The position numbers were made by a program, and so were the translations under genes. Shown in pieces: positions 18,625-27,181 of a stretch of DNA of 64,000 nucleotides. Below the pieces are notes generated by a model. It did not search any database. It was given only the letters and a program-made list of their open reading frames with translations, and was not told where the DNA came from. The DNA is taken from assembly GCA_945861535.1 (NCBI GenBank), contig CAMAUZ010000004.1, positions 62,001-126,000 of the forward strand, written 5' to 3'. This DNA comes from Akkermansia muciniphila (GTDB lineage Bacteria > Verrucomicrobiota > Verrucomicrobiia > Limisphaerales > BJHT01). Each line of letters begins with the position of its first letter. The stretch's first letter is position 1.

Positions 18625-19485
18625 ATGCTCGCCCGCACATCGCCCATGCTCGCCCCGCTCGAACCCGCCCACCGCACGGCCCTCTCGCTCGCCGTGCTCA
18701 TCACGCTGCTCGCGTGGGAAACCGCCGCACCCTTCTTCCCACTCTTCGCCCGCGCCCCGCGAGAACGCCTCCCGCACGGCGCGCGCAACATCTTCCTCGG
18801 CCTCCTCAATGCCCTGCTCACCGCCACCCTCTTCACCTTCGCCTGGCGTCTCGTCGCCGACTGGACCGCCGCCCATTCCTTCGGCCTCCTCCACTGGCTT
18901 TCGCTCGCGGACTGGCCCCGCCTCGCCGCCGCGATTCTCCTCTTCGATGCCTGGATGTACGCTTGGCACCGGCTCGCCCATCGCGTGCCCTTCCTCTGGA
19001 ATTTTCATCGCACCCACCACACCGACGCCCAGATGGATGTCACCACCGCCAACCGCTTCCACATTGGCGAAATCATCATCTCCTCGATCCTCCGTCTCCC
19101 CGTCATCGCGCTGCTCGGTCTCAGCCTCCCCGAACTCGCCCTCTACGAAACCCTCATGTTCACCACCGTCCAAATTCAGCACGCCAACATCAGCTTCGGC
19201 CCGCGCCTCGACCGCTGCCTGCGCATCCTCTTCGTCACCCCCTTCATCCACAAAGTCCACCACTCCCGCTGGCAGCCCGAGACCGATTCCAACTACAGCT
19301 CCTTCCTCTCCATCTGGGACCGCCTCTTCCGCACCCTCCGCCTCCGCGACGACCCGCACACCATCCAATTCGGCCTCGCCGACTTCGACGACCCGCGCCA
19401 CCACACCCTTCCCGGCCTCTTCGCCACCCCGCACGTCCGCCCCGCCAAAACCCCACCTGTAGGAGACGACGTAAGGAGACTCTGA
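18625..19485 (+). CDS. Sterol desaturase / fatty acid hydroxylase family membrane protein
   Basis: A 286-residue integral membrane protein with the eight-histidine di-iron signature: HRLAHR near residue 114, FHRTHH near 130 and HKVHH near 210. Hydrophobic helices occur near residues 18-35, 52-75 and 90-110. Members oxidise C-H bonds of lipids, sterols or carotenoids using O2. ATG 18625 (or 18646) is the likely start; the open frame further upstream overlaps the transposase remnant. Its stop codon lies inside the left target duplication of a MITE, so the last residues (KTPPVGDDVRRL) are encoded by repeat DNA and may not be original. Confidence 0.85.
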   Translation: MLARTSPMLAPLEPAHRTALSLAVLITLLAWETAAPFFPLFARAPRERLPHGARNIFLGLLNALLTATLFTFAWRLVADWTAAHSFGLLHWLSLADWPRLAAAILLFDAWMYAWHRLAHRVPFLWNFHRTHHTDAQMDVTTANRFHIGEIIISSILRLPVIALLGLSLPELALYETLMFTTVQIQHANISFGPRLDRCLRILFVTPFIHKVHHSRWQPETDSNYSSFLSIWDRLFRTLRLRDDPHTIQFGLADFDDPRHHTLPGLFATPHVRPAKTPPVGDDVRRL

Positions 19486-19704
19486 CCCGAATGGCCCTAA
19501 GATAAGGAAAAACCCCCGATTTGTTGGGCTTTTCACCGTGTTTTAGCCGCCCCTCCGCCTGCCCGTGAAACCACGCTTCGGAAAACCTCAATGAATTTCA
19601 ATCCACTGATAGAAGCGTTTTCGAGATTTTGCGGTATCGACACTGTGCAACCCTCTGTAACTGCGCGTTTTAGGTCTTATCTTAGGGCCATTCGACTCTG
19701 ACCC
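19478..19704. mobile_element. MITE with 18-bp inverted ends and 11-bp target duplication
   Basis: The element spans 19489-19693 (205 bp). It begins gaatggccctaagataag and ends with the exact reverse complement. It is flanked by direct copies of gactctgaccc at 19478-19488 and 19694-19704. It has no coding capacity of its own, so it would need a transposase in trans. It inserted at the very 3' end of the hydroxylase gene and left its stop codon intact. The rest of the gap up to 19817 holds nothing recognisable. Confidence 0.85.
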
Positions 19705-19817
19705 TTCCCCACCCCTCCGCGGTGTTCGCCCCGGTCCGCTTCCGTCAAAAACGCCGCAGCGATCAGAAACACGCAGAGAAAACACCGAGGAAAAAAACCG
19801 CCATCATTTTGCCCCCA

Positions 19818-21011
19818 TTATTCTGCCAGTTCCCGCGCGCAGAACCACAGCATCCGCGGCAGATGAAACGGCCCCTTCCACAACGTCCCCTTCGCCCGTG
19901 ACGCCACCTTGCCATCACGCCGCAAATACCCGAACCACTCGCCAAATTCTGGATCCGGAAAATGTTGGAAACTCCAGTCATGCACCAGCCGGTGCATCTC
20001 GGCGTAACGCGCCTCGCCCGTCAGCTTCCACGCCAGCAACGTCGCGATGATCGCCTCATTGTGCGGCCACCAGAACTTCATGTCCTGCCAATACTCCTGC
20101 ACCGGCAAGCCCTTCAAATCCGTGAAATAAAGCAGCCCGCCAACCTCGTTGTCCCACCCGCGCGCCCACATCCAGTCCAGAATCTGCGTCCCCACGCCGA
20201 TCAACCGCTGGTCCCCCCGCAGCCGCCCCTCGTGCATGAGAAACCACGCGCACTCCAGCGCATGACCCGGGTTCAACGTCCGCCCGTCAAAGTGATCGAT
20301 CACACTCCCGTCCGGCGCGACATTCTCCATGAGCGCCCGCTGCTCCGGCTTCAGAAAATCCCGCTCAATCTCCGCGATGCTGAAATCAATCCACTCCGTG
20401 CAACTCCGCCCGCTCACGCTCACATCGCCCAGATTCGCCCGCAGCTCCTGCGCCGTCGCGATGCCGATCATGTGCGGCCCGATCCCCTTCATCGGCCGCG
20501 TCGCCTCGAACTTCGGCGGCATCACTCCCGGCGTGAAACTGTGATGCAAATACGTCGCGAAACACCGCTGCGCCTCCTCCGCCGCCTGCTGCTCCCCCGT
20601 CGCCTGCGCGAACGCCGCGAACGCAATTGCCGCAAATGACTCACTGAACACATACCGCCGCATCCGCAGCGGACGCCCCTCCCGCGTCACCGTGAAATAC
20701 ATCTTCCCCGCCGGCGAAAAACAGTGCGCCCGCAAAAACTCCACACAACTCCGCGCCGCCCCGAGCCACTCGGACCGCCGCTCCATCGTGTTGTGCAACG
20801 TCGCGAACATCCACGCCGTCCGCCCCTGAAACCACACCGACTTGTCCGTATCCACCACCGTTCCGTCGCGATCCACCGCCGTCATAATTCCGCCATGCTC
20901 GCGATCCATCCCATGCTTCAACCAGAACGGCATGACATCGTCGAGCAACGCATTCCGATAAACCTCCGCGAGCGCGGCGCGACTGGCGGCAGTTTTGAGA
21001 TCAGTGGTCAT
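19818..21011 (-). CDS. AGE-family (N-acylglucosamine 2-epimerase-like) sugar isomerase
   Basis: A 397-residue (alpha/alpha)6-barrel protein without a signal peptide, therefore cytoplasmic. Typical AGE landmarks: KSVWFQGRTAWMF with the conserved Arg, ESFAAIAFAAF, TLNPGHALECAWFL with the catalytic His, KFWWPHNEAI with a second His, and WKGPFHLPRML near the C-terminus. The family converts N-acetylglucosamine to N-acetylmannosamine, or mannose/cellobiose analogues. With sialidase-like and acetylesterase genes nearby, an N-acetylhexosamine substrate is attractive but unproven. ATG 21011 is followed directly by a family-like N-terminus. Confidence 0.88.
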   Translation of the reverse strand: MTTDLKTAASRAALAEVYRNALLDDVMPFWLKHGMDREHGGIMTAVDRDGTVVDTDKSVWFQGRTAWMFATLHNTMERRSEWLGAARSCVEFLRAHCFSPAGKMYFTVTREGRPLRMRRYVFSESFAAIAFAAFAQATGEQQAAEEAQRCFATYLHHSFTPGVMPPKFEATRPMKGIGPHMIGIATAQELRANLGDVSVSGRSCTEWIDFSIAEIERDFLKPEQRALMENVAPDGSVIDHFDGRTLNPGHALECAWFLMHEGRLRGDQRLIGVGTQILDWMWARGWDNEVGGLLYFTDLKGLPVQEYWQDMKFWWPHNEAIIATLLAWKLTGEARYAEMHRLVHDWSFQHFPDPEFGEWFGYLRRDGKVASRAKGTLWKGPFHLPRMLWFCARELAE

Positions 21012-21023
21012 AGTTTGGTTGGG

Positions 21024-21220
21024 AAAGTAATTAGTGATTAGTAATTAGTAGGGAGCGGGTAACTGCGGGCATTCGGTATTCCGCTGGTCTTGTTCACACG
21101 GGGCTTCGTCTAACACATCGCCTCTGGGAAAAGTAATTAGTGATTAGTAGGGACGAACAACCCGAAGCGTTCTGCTTTCCACTAATTACTAATCACCAAT
21201 TACTAATTACTTTTCCCACC
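21024..21220. repeat. AT-rich inverted repeat (TAATTAGTGATTAG type)
   Basis: The motif gggaaagtaattagtgatta appears near 21025, again with one extra A near 21127, and inverted near 21180-21217. The last copy contains the stop codon of the esterase gene (GAAAAGTAA). The right part can fold into a long AT-rich hairpin between the two genes and could act in transcript processing or termination. Confidence 0.65.
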
Positions 21221-22103
21221 CCCGCTTCGCCAGCACCTCCGCAAACCGCCGCCCCACCTCCAACGTCCCCGCCGCCGTGAAATGCGTGCGACCCGGCAGC
21301 AGCGTCTCCGCGCCCGCCGTATCGACATAGACACACAACTTGTCCTTCGCCGCCAGCGCCTGCTGCGCGGCGATCACCTTCGGCATGAACGGATTCTTGT
21401 CGTTCCCGAACCGCGTGTTCACCGCGATCAAGGCCACCAACTCGGGTGCATCAAGGTCCTTCCGCAACGCCGCCAGCATTGCGCCGAGATTCCTTTCGTA
21501 ATTCGCCGCGTCCGCCGCGTTCGCGTCGCTCTCGCCCTGCACCCACAGCAGCGCCCGCAGCCGCAGCGTGATCCCCTTGTCCTTCGCCGCCGCCATCGCC
21601 GCCTTCGTCTCGCCCACCAGCGCGCGATAACACGCCCCGGCCGGACCCGCGTCCGCCGGATTCCAATCCGTCCGCATCCCCGTGCCGCTGAACGCCGCCT
21701 TCACGATCGCCAGCGGCTTGCCGCCCTTGGCCCGCCACTCGCGCGCGAAGCCCATCTCCGGCCCGAACCCGCCCTCGGGCTTGGCGAAATTCCCATACTG
21801 CCGCCCCGACCGCGCGGCGGTGGCCTCCAGCTTCGACATCGGCGTCCCCTTCGGCTGCGGCTGCAGATGCGTCCACTTCCGCCCGCTCGTGACATCAAAG
21901 TCATCCGGCGGCGGATCACCCACCCGCCACCAGAACATCACCTCCTTGTCCCCCGCATCCGCCGGCAACTCGTTCGCGTAGGCATCGTAACCCACCGCAT
22001 TCGATTGCCCCGCCACCAGCACCAGCTCGCGCTGCTCGTCGGCACTGAGCGAGGCGAGCGAGACCAGCAACAGCACGGTGAAAAGGGGGAATTGGGTTTT
22101 CAT
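21207..22103 (-). CDS. Secreted SASA-type carbohydrate/sialate acetylesterase
   Basis: A 298-residue protein with a Sec signal peptide (residues 1-21, MKTQFPLFTVLLLVSLASLS). The nucleophile block is LVLVAGQSNAVGY, with Ser in GQSN. A GTGMRTDW segment and LLWVQGESDAN follow, and GRTHFTAAG near residue 283 carries the catalytic His. This order matches the SASA/CE6 class of acetyl esterases that deacetylate sialic acid or xylan. ATG 22103 is chosen because the signal peptide begins there. It lies next to the AGE-family gene in the same orientation. Confidence 0.88.
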   Translation of the reverse strand: MKTQFPLFTVLLLVSLASLSADEQRELVLVAGQSNAVGYDAYANELPADAGDKEVMFWWRVGDPPPDDFDVTSGRKWTHLQPQPKGTPMSKLEATAARSGRQYGNFAKPEGGFGPEMGFAREWRAKGGKPLAIVKAAFSGTGMRTDWNPADAGPAGACYRALVGETKAAMAAAKDKGITLRLRALLWVQGESDANAADAANYERNLGAMLAALRKDLDAPELVALIAVNTRFGNDKNPFMPKVIAAQQALAAKDKLCVYVDTAGAETLLPGRTHFTAAGTLEVGRRFAEVLAKRGWEK

Positions 22104-22182
22104 GAAAGTAAAAAATGGTGCCGCGACAGAAGATGGGAAAGCCCCCGCACGGGCAAGCGATTTCCCCCCGAGCCTCCGCACT

Positions 22183-22362
22183 TTGTAGGAGTCGAGGTAA
22201 CGAGACTCTAACCTCCTTCCGCGAGAGGCCCGCTCAACTACTCGCCGAGCCGCGTCTTGCAACCAAGTTCCGGTGCCACACGCCTCGTCCAAATCGGCCC
22301 CCGAGACTCAGTCCGCTGCTCGCGTAGAAAAGGTCAGAGTCTCGTTACCTCGACTCCTACAA
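22183..22362. repeat. 180-bp inverted-repeat element (GTAGGAGTCGAGGTAACG type)
   Basis: Left arm at 22183-22214, starting ttgtaggagtcgaggtaacg, and right arm at 22331-22362 in the opposite direction; over 30 bp they differ at one or two positions. A single diverged arm (tgtaggagacgacgtaagga) occurs at 19459-19478, next to the MITE. It fills most of the gap between the esterase and the next gene. Confidence 0.8.
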
Positions 22363-22395
22363 ACACACGTCCGCACGGCCCCACCTTGTCACTGC

Positions 22396-23025
22396 CTACG
22401 GAACGAGCCGGACGGTCAGTCCAGCGACGGGCTTGCCGTCCGCTCCGGCGAAGCGCAGACAGCCCTGCCAGTTGTTGTTCTCGTTGATGACTTTGAAAAC
22501 CACGACGTTGACACCGGCCTTGAGAGTGAGATTGGCAGCCTTGTCCGTGTCGGGATCGAGCGTGCGGGTGTCGGTGAATTTCACGACCTCCTTGCCGTTG
22601 AGATAGACCTTGCCCTGGTCGTTGCTGCCCATGAACAACTGCGCGCCGGTCACTTCCTTCGCGGCGACGACATAGGCGACGGCATAGGCGGCGACGTTTT
22701 CATTCACCGCGCCGAGGACTTCATTGATGTCGAAGAAATAGTCCTTGGCCTTGATCGCGCGCCACTTGAGCGCCTTGCCGCCGACGGTGACAGAATCTCC
22801 GGCCTTGGGTTTGAGAGCGCCCTCGTCGGGCACCTGTTGTTTGTCGATTTCCTCGGCTCCGGCATTTTCCGAGCCGAGCGCGATGGGGGCGAGCAGGAGC
22901 CAGTCGCGAATGAAACCTTTGTCATCCGGCTTGAGCGGTGCATCGGCGGCCACCGCAATGAGCGCGGTGGACAAAATGGCGGCGACGGTGAGGTGGGAGA
23001 GGAGTTGGGCGAATGGGATTTTCAT
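22396..23025 (-). CDS. Secreted protein, carbohydrate-binding-like beta-sandwich
   Basis: A 209-residue protein with a signal peptide (residues 1-27, cleavage near AVAADA). The body contains FIRDWLLLAPI, KWRAIKAKDYFFDINEVLG, VAAYAVAYV, GSNDQGKVYLNGKEV and LKAGVNVVVFKVINENNNWQ. This pattern (ability to hold GSND..KVYLNG and G.N...FKV..E...W) is common in small secreted verrucomicrobial and planctomycete proteins with a galactose-binding-like or PA14-like sandwich. No enzyme motif is seen. Probable role: ligand binding at the cell surface or periplasm. Confidence 0.75.
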   Translation of the reverse strand: MKIPFAQLLSHLTVAAILSTALIAVAADAPLKPDDKGFIRDWLLLAPIALGSENAGAEEIDKQQVPDEGALKPKAGDSVTVGGKALKWRAIKAKDYFFDINEVLGAVNENVAAYAVAYVVAAKEVTGAQLFMGSNDQGKVYLNGKEVVKFTDTRTLDPDTDKAANLTLKAGVNVVVFKVINENNNWQGCLRFAGADGKPVAGLTVRLVP

Positions 23026-23138
23026 GGTGCGAGAGTAAGAAGCCGGCGGTGGCAGGTCAATCGGGGAGCGGGCAGAAATTTAGATGATGTCCCAAAACAG
23101 CTTCGGCCCCGCCATCTGCCGCCGCACTCCACAGCGCG

Positions 23139-23414
23139 CTACGTGGCTGTGTGCGCACCGGAGAGATAGCGGCGGGCCTTGGCCTGCAGCAGCGCGACAA
23201 AATCGCCGACCTCGACGCAAAGCTGATACTCGGCGCGCTCCTCCGGCGAGAGGGTACCGGAGTTGCATTTGTCGGCGAGTTCCTCGACCCGGCGGCGCGA
23301 GGAATCATCGGCACGCAAGGCCAGAATCTCGTGAGCGGATGCGGTCGTCAGGCAGCGGCCCAACGGTTCCATCAACCCGCCCAACAGCGCAGTCGCGGTT
23401 CCTTTGGTATTCAT
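23139..23414 (-). CDS. Small conserved protein of unknown function
   Basis: A 91-residue protein starting at ATG 23414. The C-terminal half (VEELADKCNSGTLSPEERAE, then QLCVEVGDFVALLQAKARRYL) resembles small helical proteins that recur in Verrucomicrobiota and Planctomycetota genomes. It has no signal peptide or membrane helix. The function is unknown, and the neighbours do not reveal it. Confidence 0.65.
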   Translation of the reverse strand: MNTKGTATALLGGLMEPLGRCLTTASAHEILALRADDSSRRRVEELADKCNSGTLSPEERAEYQLCVEVGDFVALLQAKARRYLSGAHTAT

Positions 23415-23480
23415 GGCCGGACACTAACAACGGCACGGAAGCAGCCGCAAACGGGGATTTGGGAGGCTGGTAGCCGACCA

Positions 23481-25658
23481 TCAGGGACGATTCGCCCGCG
23501 CCTTCAGTTCCCGCTGCAACGTCGCGACAACGGCGTCTTTCAGCAGCGCGGTGCCGGCGGCCTGCCAGTGGAATTGGTCGCCGCGTGCGAGGTCGAGACG
23601 CGACGAAAGCACCGCGTAGAGGTCGTTCACCGGCACTTTCGCATCAGCCATGACTTTTGCGGCCATGCGATTGTGCTCAATGATAACGGAGTTGATCTCG
23701 GCATCGAGTTCACCGGGTTTGCCCTTCGCGGTCACGGGCGTGCTGCTCGCCCAAATGAAGGTGGCAGTCGGTGCCTTCGCGCGAATCGTCTCGACGAGCT
23801 TACGCGTGAGCGGCTCGAACTGGCCGTCGGGGATGCGGCCCTTCTGCCAGCCGTGCAGACCCATGTTGACGTGGACGATGTCGTAAGGGCCGCGGGCGAG
23901 CACTTCGGCGAGCATCTCGTGCAGGCGGTAGGAGGACTGCGCCAACGGGTTCACCCACGCGTCCACGTAAGCCTGGCCGTCGAGCGCCTTCACGGTGCCG
24001 GCGAGGTAGCCGTTGAGAATCGAGTCACCCATGAGCAACACGCGAGGGCGCTTCGGGTCAGTGCGGGTGGCCTGATCCAAGCGCCAGCCCTGACCGTCCG
24101 CGTGCAGGCGCGGGTCGAACTCGGTGGCGGCGGAGGATTTGACCGGGGGCTTGGGGGCGGCGGGCGTTGGCTTCGGCGGTGCCGGCGGGCTGGTGACGGG
24201 TTTGAAGTTCACTGCTTTAAGGGTCTCCCCCGGCATTTGCCGCGTGCGGATGGAAAGTTGCACCCAGGCCAGTTCGTCTGAGCCGGTGATGGCGACGCGG
24301 TTGTTGGCCACCGTGGCGGCGACGGGATGAGTGAAGGTGGGGCTGTCGTTGGTGCGCCCCTTGGTGCGGAGGGTGACGCTGCGGTCCGTGTCTTCCGGGC
24401 CGCCGGGCTTCCACTGGGCGGAGAGCTGGTAGGTGACGCCGTTTTCGAGGGGCATCCATTCGCCATCCCAGTCCTTCGGTCCCTTGGCACTGACGGGGCG
24501 GCCCGGACGCCAAACTTGTGTCCAGCCGTCGGCTTGCTGCGAAGTGACCCAGCGCAATTGGAAGCCGGGATTCCGCACGAGATTCCCGCCGCCGGCCGTC
24601 AGCAGGTCCGTCGTCCCCAGTTTCGTGGTGACGTTTGCCGACAGGTTCACCGGCTGCGCTGCGGTCACCCAGCCGGGGGCGGTGATGACGGCCTCGTATT
24701 TTCCCGCTGGCAGGTGGTGAAACGCGAACGCGCCATCGGGGTCCGTGAGCGTGGAGAATTTGGTGCCGAGCAGAACGACCTTGGCCGGCACGCGAGCCAG
24801 CGACGCGGACTGGAGCTTGGGCGGAATGACGACGCCCGTGAGGGAAGCCTGGTGCGCCTGGGTCTGGGCCAGCGTGCCCAGCGTGTGCAGGAGGTCGGCG
24901 ACGACCCGCGCGGTTTCCAGCGCGCATTCCAAGACGATGGGCTCGACGGGCGGCCGGCGGTCCGCCATCACGTCGGCGCGACAGCGGAGGGCGCGTTCCT
25001 TGGAATACTCGATGAGCCCGTCCATGCGCTGGAGCAAGCCGGCTTCCCCGGTGCTGTCGTTGGTGCCGAGCAGGCGCGGCTGGTAACCGGGCAGCAGAAT
25101 GAGTTTGGCATCCAGCCAGTTTTCCATCTTGGAATGCACCGGCCCCAGAATCCCCAGCGCGTGGGGCGGCGACCCGGTGTCGGTGACGAAATGCAGCAAG
25201 GAGCCAATCCAGCGGGCAGCTTCACGCGGGGACTCCGTGCGCAGCGCCTGCAGCGCCCGATGAAAGTGCGGCGCGTAGGTGCGCTTCACTTCGGGACAAA
25301 TGTGGGAGGAGTGGTTGGTCACCGTCGGGAAGAGCAGGTAGTCGTCCGTGTAAAACACCTCGGTGCGACCCACCTGAAGTTGTCCGCGCCAGTCGGCCAT
25401 CCAGACATATTTCACGAGGAAAGGGGCGTTGGTCCCCAGCCCGATTTTCAACGGGTCGCCCGGACTCAACGTCGAGAGCGCGGCCTGCACAATTTCGCCG
25501 TGGGGTCCCCACGCATCCGCGGTGGAAACGCCTGCTGTTCCCAGTGCCAACAACAGGTGAAGCAGCCGCACGCGTGACCAGAGCCAGCCAGTCCGGACGG
25601 GCGAGCGGCGCGCATGGCTGGGGTCGTGCGGGTCTCGGAGCCAGGGGGAGTTTGGCAT
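23481..25658 (-). CDS. Exported fusion: phospholipase C/P1-nuclease-like + Ig/carboxypeptidase-regulatory + SGNH hydrolase
   Basis: A 725-residue protein with a long basic N-terminus and a hydrophobic signal helix (LLHLLLALGTAGVSTADA, about 32-49). The mature part begins AWGPHGEIVQ; an N-terminal Trp-Gly with His, and later GSLLHFVTDTGSPPHALG, are what zinc-dependent phospholipase C/P1 nuclease-like folds show. Residues about 265-360 look like a carboxypeptidase-regulatory domain (PDGAFAFHHLPAGKYEAVI) and about 360-490 like a carbohydrate-binding sandwich. After a Pro-rich linker comes an SGNH domain from about 540 (VLLMGDSILNGY, HVNMGLHGW, RGDQFHWQAAG). I do not know a described protein with this order. 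Ester or phosphoester bonds of exported polymers are the likely targets. Confidence 0.75.
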   Translation of the reverse strand: MPNSPWLRDPHDPSHARRSPVRTGWLWSRVRLLHLLLALGTAGVSTADAWGPHGEIVQAALSTLSPGDPLKIGLGTNAPFLVKYVWMADWRGQLQVGRTEVFYTDDYLLFPTVTNHSSHICPEVKRTYAPHFHRALQALRTESPREAARWIGSLLHFVTDTGSPPHALGILGPVHSKMENWLDAKLILLPGYQPRLLGTNDSTGEAGLLQRMDGLIEYSKERALRCRADVMADRRPPVEPIVLECALETARVVADLLHTLGTLAQTQAHQASLTGVVIPPKLQSASLARVPAKVVLLGTKFSTLTDPDGAFAFHHLPAGKYEAVITAPGWVTAAQPVNLSANVTTKLGTTDLLTAGGGNLVRNPGFQLRWVTSQQADGWTQVWRPGRPVSAKGPKDWDGEWMPLENGVTYQLSAQWKPGGPEDTDRSVTLRTKGRTNDSPTFTHPVAATVANNRVAITGSDELAWVQLSIRTRQMPGETLKAVNFKPVTSPPAPPKPTPAAPKPPVKSSAATEFDPRLHADGQGWRLDQATRTDPKRPRVLLMGDSILNGYLAGTVKALDGQAYVDAWVNPLAQSSYRLHEMLAEVLARGPYDIVHVNMGLHGWQKGRIPDGQFEPLTRKLVETIRAKAPTATFIWASSTPVTAKGKPGELDAEINSVIIEHNRMAAKVMADAKVPVNDLYAVLSSRLDLARGDQFHWQAAGTALLKDAVVATLQRELKARANRP

Positions 25659-25685
25659 AGGTGGCGGTGGGTTGGCTTTGAGCAG

Positions 25686-26465
25686 CTACTTCGCTCGCGC
25701 ATCCAGCTCGGCGAGCTTGAGGCGGACGCTCACGATGTAAGGCGCTTCGTTCGCAGTCCAGTGGCCGTAGGTGGTCGTGACGATGGTGGCGTCGGGCAGC
25801 ACCTCGACGCCGGGATACGCGCAGTCCGCGCCCTTGGTGTTGTCCATGAGGCGGACGTGGTATTGGCCGGGCTTGCCGGCGGCAAGGTCGTCGTAGCGGC
25901 CCACCCACGCGACCCAATCGCCGGCGAAGGGCGTCGTCTTGCCGCGCGGCGCAACGCTGCGGAAGGAGACGAAAAGCCGGCCGTCGGGCAGATACTTGCC
26001 CGTGTGGCGGTCGCCGTTGAGCGAGTCGGGCAGCTCGCGCGGGGCGGTCCAGGTCGTGCCTTCGTCGCGGCTGAAGATGATGTGCGAGTTCTTGGTGCGG
26101 GAGTTTTCGCGGAGCAGCACGGCGATTTCCTTGCCATCGGGCGAGCGGATGAAACCGGGTTCGCACAGGTGAACCTTCGTATCGTGCTGCACCGCTTCGG
26201 GCGCGCTCCACGTCAGGCCGCCGTCGGTGCTGCGTTTGTAAACGATGGCACCCCGGCCGTGGCCCTTGGGATACACCGTCAGGATCGTCTTGCCGTCCTC
26301 GAGCAGCACGGTGGTCGGGTGCCCGAGATACTGCCCGGCCTCGCGGTCCACGATAATCTGCCGCTGCTGCTCGGCGGCGAGGTCGATGGTGGGAACGGGG
26401 AATGGCGCGGCGGGAGCTTGGCCGCAAAGAACGCAAAGGAACGCAAAGAGTGGGATTCGTTTCAT
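25686..26465 (-). CDS. Secreted sialidase-like six-bladed propeller protein
   Basis: A 259-residue protein with a signal peptide (MKRIPLFAFLCVLCGQAPA). Two Asp boxes are visible (STDGGLTWSAPE and SRDEGTTWTAPRE), and the catalytic-type segment LGHPTTVLLEDGKTILTVYP begins the propeller. It is shorter than classical sialidases (usually 350 or more residues), so it may be a minimal member or a non-sialidase of the same fold. Its stop lies 27 bases before the start of the SGNH fusion gene, so they are probably co-transcribed. Confidence 0.8.
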   Translation of the reverse strand: MKRIPLFAFLCVLCGQAPAAPFPVPTIDLAAEQQRQIIVDREAGQYLGHPTTVLLEDGKTILTVYPKGHGRGAIVYKRSTDGGLTWSAPEAVQHDTKVHLCEPGFIRSPDGKEIAVLLRENSRTKNSHIIFSRDEGTTWTAPRELPDSLNGDRHTGKYLPDGRLFVSFRSVAPRGKTTPFAGDWVAWVGRYDDLAAGKPGQYHVRLMDNTKGADCAYPGVEVLPDATIVTTTYGHWTANEAPYIVSVRLKLAELDARAK

Positions 26466-26552
26466 AAGTGTGTGGCGCGGTTGTCTGGGCCTGAATTAAC
26501 CGCAGCTAGAGTTGGAACCGCCGCGAAGACCGCAAAGCCACAATGGACACCG

Positions 26553-26703
26553 GGCGGCGAAGCCGCAACCCAAGCGGGGCGCGGCTGTGTCCGCCGAGGA
26601 CCAGCCGCAGCGGCCCCGAATCCTCGCAGGCCCCGTTGAAATCCGAACCGTCCATTGCGGTCAACCTGCTGCGGCTGGTGCTCCGCGCACACAGCCGCGC
26701 TCC
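26553..26703. repeat. Palindromic repeat family A, copy 1
   Basis: About 150 bp beginning gggcggcgaagccgcaaccc and ending near cagccgcgctcc. Its two ends are inverted partial copies of each other (cggctgtgtccgccgaggac versus the opposite-strand ctgcggctggtgctccg region). A close copy lies at 30978-31128. Non-coding; the ORFs within it are shadows. Confidence 0.8.
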
Positions 26704-26787
26704 AAAATCCAGGCGACCCGCGAGGATCTTTCCGCTGTGCCAGTAGTCCTCAGTCCGGCGGAGAATGTTCGCCGACGCCTGGCGCTT

Positions 26788-27103
26788 CGTCCCGGAGGGA
26801 CACCGCAGGAAATTAGCCGGGGGCAAGCCCGCCCCAGCGGGCGCGGCCCCCGGTTGCCGCGCTGCCTCGATCCATGCCCCAGCGGGGCATCGAAGAAATT
26901 CTTTGGGCGTCGCCCGCACCGCAATCTCTCCGCCATTACTCGTCGCCTCGGGCCGGTTGGGCCATCGGACATCGGCCGACATTCCGGGCCATTTCTTCGA
27001 TGCCCCGCTGGGGCACGAACCCATTTGGCACGGTTTCCGGGGGCGACACCCGCTGGCGCGGACTTGCCCCCGGCTAATCTCCTCCGGCGTCCCTCAGGGA
27101 CGG
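26788..27103. repeat. Large imperfect palindrome (REP-like), about 115-bp arms
   Basis: The left arm (26788-26901) runs from cgtcccggagggacaccgc to catcgaagaaattc. The right arm (about 26990-27103) is its reverse complement with roughly 15 percent differences. Both contain gccccagcggggc and the string aattagccgggggcaagcc. Together with the neighbouring repeat it fills the 716-base gap between the propeller protein and the second sulfatase; I see no gene there. Confidence 0.8.
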
Positions 27104-27181
27104 GAAGCAGGCGGCTGTGCGACGATTTGTCCGTCGTATCGCTGTTCTTCATCAGGGTCGTCCCCGCTGAATAGTTCCGCC

